Shown here one piece after another: positions 5,347 to 5,924 of a stretch of DNA of 5,924 bases (positions within the stretch are counted from its first letter, which is position 1; each line of letters starts with the position of its first letter). The notes below the pieces were generated by a model. It was not told the origin of the DNA. It made no database searches and saw nothing but the letters and a program-made list of their open reading frames with translations. Source of the DNA: DASTGO01 sp035719045 (lineage in GTDB: Bacteria > Actinomycetota > Actinomycetes > Actinomycetales > Kineosporiaceae); contig DASTGO010000234.1 in assembly GCA_035719045.1 (NCBI GenBank), positions 1 to 5,924 of the forward strand. Reading direction: 5' to 3'. The position numbers and the translations under genes were made by a program.

Positions 5347-5924
5347 GCCGTCCCGCCCGCGACGTCCCTCGCAGGGAGGGTGCCGTGCGCGGCGTGGGTG
5401 TCGGGGGCGGGGGGAGCAGCCGGGGCGGCCTCCCCATCCTCTCCGGCACCCGGGCCGGCCTCCCCGTCCGGTGCCGCCCAGGAGGCCACGACCAACGCGA
5501 GCACCAGCCAGTACTGGTTGTAGAAGGCCTGCTTGTTGAGCAGGTTCGCGACCAGCAGGACCAGCGCGCACCAGCGCATCAGCTCCCCGACCCCGGGGTC
5601 CCGGCGGTGCACCACGACGGCGGTCGCGGCGACGGTGCCGACGACCAGGGCACCGGTCAGCCAGAACGGCGGCATCCAGTGCAGTTCGTGCAGCGCGGCG
5701 AGGTAGAGGGTGTCGGCGAACTTCAGGGCCGGGAAGTTCACCAGGTAGGTGATGGTGTCATGCCACATCGCGGCCGGGTCGGCCAGCAGGAACGGAGCCA
5801 TCAGGACCCCGGCCAGTCCCGCGGCGACGGCGGTGCGGCGCAGGCCGAGCCGGGGCCAGGCCGCCAGCACCGGCAGCAGCACCGCGACGTGCTGTTTGCT
5901 GGCCAGGCCGAGCGCGAGCAGCAG
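5331..5924 (-). CDS. Polytopic membrane protein, GT-C/GT87 (DUF2029)-like, C-terminal part
   Basis: The frame is open on the minus strand from the window edge (5924) to TGA at 5333-5331, so the start lies outside. 198 codons including the stop are visible. A GTG at 5882-5880 could serve as a start, but the 14 codons before it (LLLALGLASKQHVA) continue a membrane helix, so the gene is longer. About five hydrophobic segments are visible: around LGLASKQHVAVLLPVLAAW, AVAAGLAGVLMAPFLLA, FWLTGALVVGTVAATAVVV, MRWCALVLLVANLL, and YWLVLALVVASWA. A loop between the second and third contains HELHWMPP. The pieces GLASKQH and NKQAFYNQYW resemble motifs I recall from actinobacterial DUF2029/GT87 polyprenol-sugar-dependent glycosyltransferases; this is suggestive only. 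The last 45 residues are Gly/Ala/Pro/Glu-rich and probably disordered. The 3' end overlaps the end of pimB' by 16 bp in tail-to-tail orientation. Confidence 0.7.
   Translation of the reverse strand: MLLALGLASKQHVAVLLPVLAAWPRLGLRRTAVAAGLAGVLMAPFLLADPAAMWHDTITYLVNFPALKFADTLYLAALHELHWMPPFWLTGALVVGTVAATAVVVHRRDPGVGELMRWCALVLLVANLLNKQAFYNQYWLVLALVVASWAAPDGEAGPGAGEDGEAAPAAPPAPDTHAAHGTLPARDVAGGTAQATG

Noticed and set aside
5365..5377. TCCCT-CGC-AGGGA hairpin after pimB' as terminator
   Set aside because: Only five base pairs with a 3-nt loop and no U tract, located inside the minus-strand coding region; too weak to call.
4096..5571. Minus-strand open frame (491 codons) opposite pimB', and a similar one at 2540-3790
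   Set aside because: Both mirror well-supported plus-strand genes, have no recognisable motif, and show low-complexity Gly/Pro/Arg/His content typical of antisense frames at this GC level.
1..5924. tRNA, rRNA, CRISPR array, insertion sequence or prophage signatures
   Set aside because: None of the expected motifs, repeats with spacers, transposase motifs or terminal inverted repeats were seen; the region looks like ordinary chromosomal envelope genes.

Overview
The window is about 70% or more GC. It has strongly GC-ending codons, extended -10 boxes of the TAnnnT type, and a cell-envelope gene set (NlpC/P60 hydrolase followed by a PimB'-type mannosyltransferase). All of this points to a high-GC actinobacterium that makes phosphatidylinositol mannosides. 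From memory of gene order, the NlpC/P60 - middle gene - PimB' series resembles Rv2190c (ripC), Rv2189c and Rv2188c (pimB') of Mycobacterium tuberculosis. The genus cannot be fixed from this sequence; a Frankiales- or Nakamurellales-like organism is a guess.

Layout: (1) 1-723, the 3' part of a NYN/YacP-like ribonuclease gene. Its reading frame is open back to base 1 except for one in-frame amber codon at 73-75. (2) 724-922, a GC-rich intergenic stretch with a strong stem-loop (likely terminator), decayed repeats and a three-copy 8-mer. (3) 923-1171, a small four-cysteine protein. (4) 1172-1551, a non-coding region holding an AT-rich patch with a palindrome, a good sigma70-type promoter (TTGGAC-N18-TAAGGT) and a structured leader of about 285 nt that may be a diverged c-di-AMP (ydaO-type) riboswitch. 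(5) 1552-2571, a secreted coiled-coil NlpC/P60 peptidoglycan hydrolase whose stop codon lies in an 18-bp tandem duplication. (6) 2669-4204, a membrane-anchored HExxH metallopeptidase-like protein, probably from a leaderless transcript. (7) 4204-5346, a GT4 mannosyltransferase of PimB' type, translationally coupled to the peptidase by an ATGA overlap. (8) 5331-5924 on the minus strand, the C-terminal part of a polytopic membrane protein (GT-C/GT87-like) that converges on pimB' and overlaps it by 16 bp.

Functional picture: the plus-strand genes 4-7 form a cell-envelope cluster. It pairs a wall hydrolase, likely under RNA-level control, with a surface-anchored zinc peptidase-like protein co-expressed with the enzyme adding the second mannose of PIM lipids. 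The minus-strand membrane protein may be another polyprenol-sugar-dependent glycosyltransferase. The points most worth checking are the amber codon in the NYN gene, the leader RNA with competing pairings, and the peptidase-PimB' coupling.
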